Shown: positions 62,537-64,000 of the stretch, one piece after another
How the letters are laid out: every line of letters begins with the position of its first letter
Position numbering within the stretch: the stretch's first letter is position 1
From: Marinobacter sp. LQ44
GTDB taxonomy: Bacteria > Pseudomonadota > Gammaproteobacteria > Pseudomonadales > Oleiphilaceae
Assembly: GCF_001447155.2 (NCBI RefSeq)
Contig: NZ_CP014754.1
Coordinates: forward strand, 2,666,001-2,730,000
DNA: 64,000 nucleotides
Direction: 5' to 3'
The notes under the pieces: model-generated
Databases searched by the model: none
The model's input: only the letters and a program-made list of their open reading frames with translations
Told to the model about the DNA's origin: nothing
Translations under genes and position numbers: made by a program

Positions 62537-64000
62537 CCGGACATCCAGTCAACCAACCCGTCAAAGGGCAGCGGTCTGGTCAGAATGTATCCCTGGATCA
62601 GGTCGCAGCCCATGTCTTCCAGCAGAGCCAGCGTTTCCTCGTCCTCAACTCCCTCCGCAACCACCGTGTAGCCCAGGCTGTGGCACATATCGATGGTAGT
62701 CCGCACGATCACCCGGTCTTCCTCCCGGTGTGACAACTCGGTGATCAGTGACCGGTCGATTTTGATCTCACTGGCTGGCAGCTGTTTGATGTAAGACAAC
62801 GAGGAATAGCCCGAGCCGAAGTCGTCGATCGACAGGGGGATACCTGCCGCGTTCAGGGCATTCAGCGCCTTCAGAGAATTTACGGGGTCCTGCATCATGG
62901 AGGTTTCCGTTACCTCAAAGGTGATGGCCCCCATATGGGCATGAAAGCTCTGCATCAGGCGCTGAACAAATACCGCGAAATCCGGCTCCCGGAGGTTGTT
63001 GGGTGAGATATTCACCGCTATGCCTGCGTCGAAGCCCAGCTCCAGCAACCGGCTGCGCAGGTGCAGGGCTTCCTGCAGTACCCAGCGGGTCAGGGGTTTG
63101 ATCAGTCCGCTTTGCTCCGCCAGGGCAATGAGCTGGTCAGGTGGGACCGGTTGTTCGCGGTCTGGCCAGCGGATCAGGGCTTCATATCCGACGATCTGGC
63201 CGGACTTGAGCGACAGCTTGGGTTGTAGATACAGCGCCAGCTTGTTGTTGTCGATGGCGTGTCGGAGTTCCGATACCAGGGTCAGTCGTTCCGCGCTGTA
63301 GGAATCCCGGGACGGCTTGTAGTAGGCAATCCCCCGGTCCCGGGCACGGTCAGAGCCTTCGGCAATCACGGCGCGACGGATCAGGGTGTTGGCGTCTGTA
63401 CCGTGTTCGGGATAGATCGCGACCCCGAGTTGCGGCGCCAATGGTACCTGCATACCCAGGAAATCCACCGGGTAACGGACTTCCTCAATGCTGCGAAGCA
63501 CAGCCCTGGTGGCAGCTTCCGCTTCGCTGGCATCAACCAGGAAGGCAAAGGTTTGCGGGTCCAGGCTGGCTAGGTAAAAGTTGCGGACGTCGCTCTGTTC
63601 AATGGCAATGGCGCCCGGTACATCTCGAATCACCGCATTGTAATGCTTGGACGCGAGCTCCAGGATGCGATCGCTGTTGCGATGGCCCAGGGTCTTGGTC
63701 ACCGAATTCAGGTTGTTGAGGTGAATAATCACCACGCCATAGCGTTTGCGGTCGTTCGAGTGGGTGAGCTCACTCAGTTTCATTTCAAAGCTGCTGCGAT
63801 TGGGCAGGCCTGTCAGTGGGTGATGCAGGGCCTGGTCCATCAGCCGAAGCTCGGCTGACCGCCGGGCTTCCAGTGCCCTTAACTCGGCTTCCCGGGCCAG
63901 AACCTTGTCCTGGCGTTCCCGGTAAATACGTACCGCCAGTGCCAGGCTTAGCAGAATGGCCTCCAGAGCGGAGCCTACTTGCATGCCGTAGGCGGTGATG
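62503..64000 (-). CDS. GGDEF-like/EAL protein, N-terminus beyond window
   Basis: 499 codons of a larger protein; the frame runs off the right end without a convincing start. The first residues (ITAYGMQVGSALEAILLSLALA) match the last helix of 7TMR-DISM sensors, so a membrane sensor is probably encoded outside. A coiled linker leads to a GGDEF-fold domain that begins DQALHHPLTGLPNRSSFE but has SLDPQTFAFL in place of the signature, so no cyclase activity is expected. The EAL domain keeps YEALIRW, VNISPNN, EVTETSMM, DDFGSGYSS, IKIDRS and EGVEDEE, consistent with an active c-di-GMP phosphodiesterase. Confidence 0.88.
   Translation of the reverse strand, partial: ITAYGMQVGSALEAILLSLALAVRIYRERQDKVLAREAELRALEARRSAELRLMDQALHHPLTGLPNRSSFEMKLSELTHSNDRKRYGVVIIHLNNLNSVTKTLGHRNSDRILELASKHYNAVIRDVPGAIAIEQSDVRNFYLASLDPQTFAFLVDASEAEAATRAVLRSIEEVRYPVDFLGMQVPLAPQLGVAIYPEHGTDANTLIRRAVIAEGSDRARDRGIAYYKPSRDSYSAERLTLVSELRHAIDNNKLALYLQPKLSLKSGQIVGYEALIRWPDREQPVPPDQLIALAEQSGLIKPLTRWVLQEALHLRSRLLELGFDAGIAVNISPNNLREPDFAVFVQRLMQSFHAHMGAITFEVTETSMMQDPVNSLKALNALNAAGIPLSIDDFGSGYSSLSYIKQLPASEIKIDRSLITELSHREEDRVIVRTTIDMCHSLGYTVVAEGVEDEETLALLEDMGCDLIQGYILTRPLPFDGLVDWMSGQPRRSRISAS

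Overview
This window reads as a chromosomal segment of a marine gammaproteobacterium. The gene set (UvrD, ThiI, RapA, FadE, UbiA/UbiC/UbiF-like, PstSCAB-PhoU, PhoBR, a rubredoxin and rubredoxin reductase pair of the alkane-hydroxylase type, TesB, an ArsJ/GAPDH arsenic module, a PEP-CTERM protein) and the moderately high GC fit a Marinobacter-like, hydrocarbon-using organism. That assignment is inferred from gene content and remembered protein similarity; no search was run. There is no tRNA, rRNA, CRISPR array, prophage or insertion sequence.

Layout. 1-5.3 kb: the start of ppnN diverges from thiI, then an acetylpolyamine-amidohydrolase-type deacetylase diverges from a GabD-like aldehyde dehydrogenase. 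5.4-8.6 kb: uvrD with a LexA-type box, then uppP. 8.7-13.0 kb: an arsenic island with Acr3 on one strand and, facing away, an ArsC-ArsR fusion, GAPDH and ArsJ. 13-17.5 kb: an outer-membrane protein, an SDR, an MFS carrier, a tRNA-queuosine mannosyltransferase-like protein, a decayed nifJ fragment and a YciA thioesterase. 17.5-23.2 kb: pstSCAB-phoU behind a Pho box. 23.5-28.1 kb: a minus-strand run hinT, ubiF-like, ybaK-like, mscS, mnmH. 28.2-36.5 kb: a methyltransferase, a CsrB/RsmZ-like sRNA not tied to any ORF, vanZ, cysZ, rapA, fadE, crcB. 36.5-46 kb: a cold-shock gene, a dienelactone hydrolase, a Yip1 protein, a Tat-exported PhoD, a P-type ATPase and a phosphoketolase-family enzyme. 46-54.6 kb: an orphan PAAR protein, a degenerate-GGDEF/EAL protein, pbpG, a one-domain asparaginase-like protein, rsuA, a YdjM-like protein, a THxN PEP-CTERM protein with a sigma-54 promoter, and mltB. 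54.8-64 kb: a response regulator, phoR-phoB behind a second Pho box, ubiA-ubiC, hpt, rubA-rubB, tesB and part of a second EAL protein.

How the parts work together. Phosphate starvation is sensed by PhoR/PhoB at 55.7-57.8 kb and should act on both Pho boxes. These share one geometry: 7-4-7 repeats, then 10 nt to the -10. The arsenic genes encode two exits for arsenate: reduction and Acr3 export, or incorporation by GAPDH and export by ArsJ. FadE, TesB, RubA and RubB point to fatty-acid and alkane metabolism.

The most unusual signal is a family of four intergenic elements of about 105-115 bp (near 5.3, 7.7, 23.25 and 23.45 kb). Each has a conserved 52-57 nt core that folds into two small hairpins, enclosed by a stem of about 26 bp. 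The stem sequence differs between copies while pairing is kept almost perfectly. I do not recognise this family.
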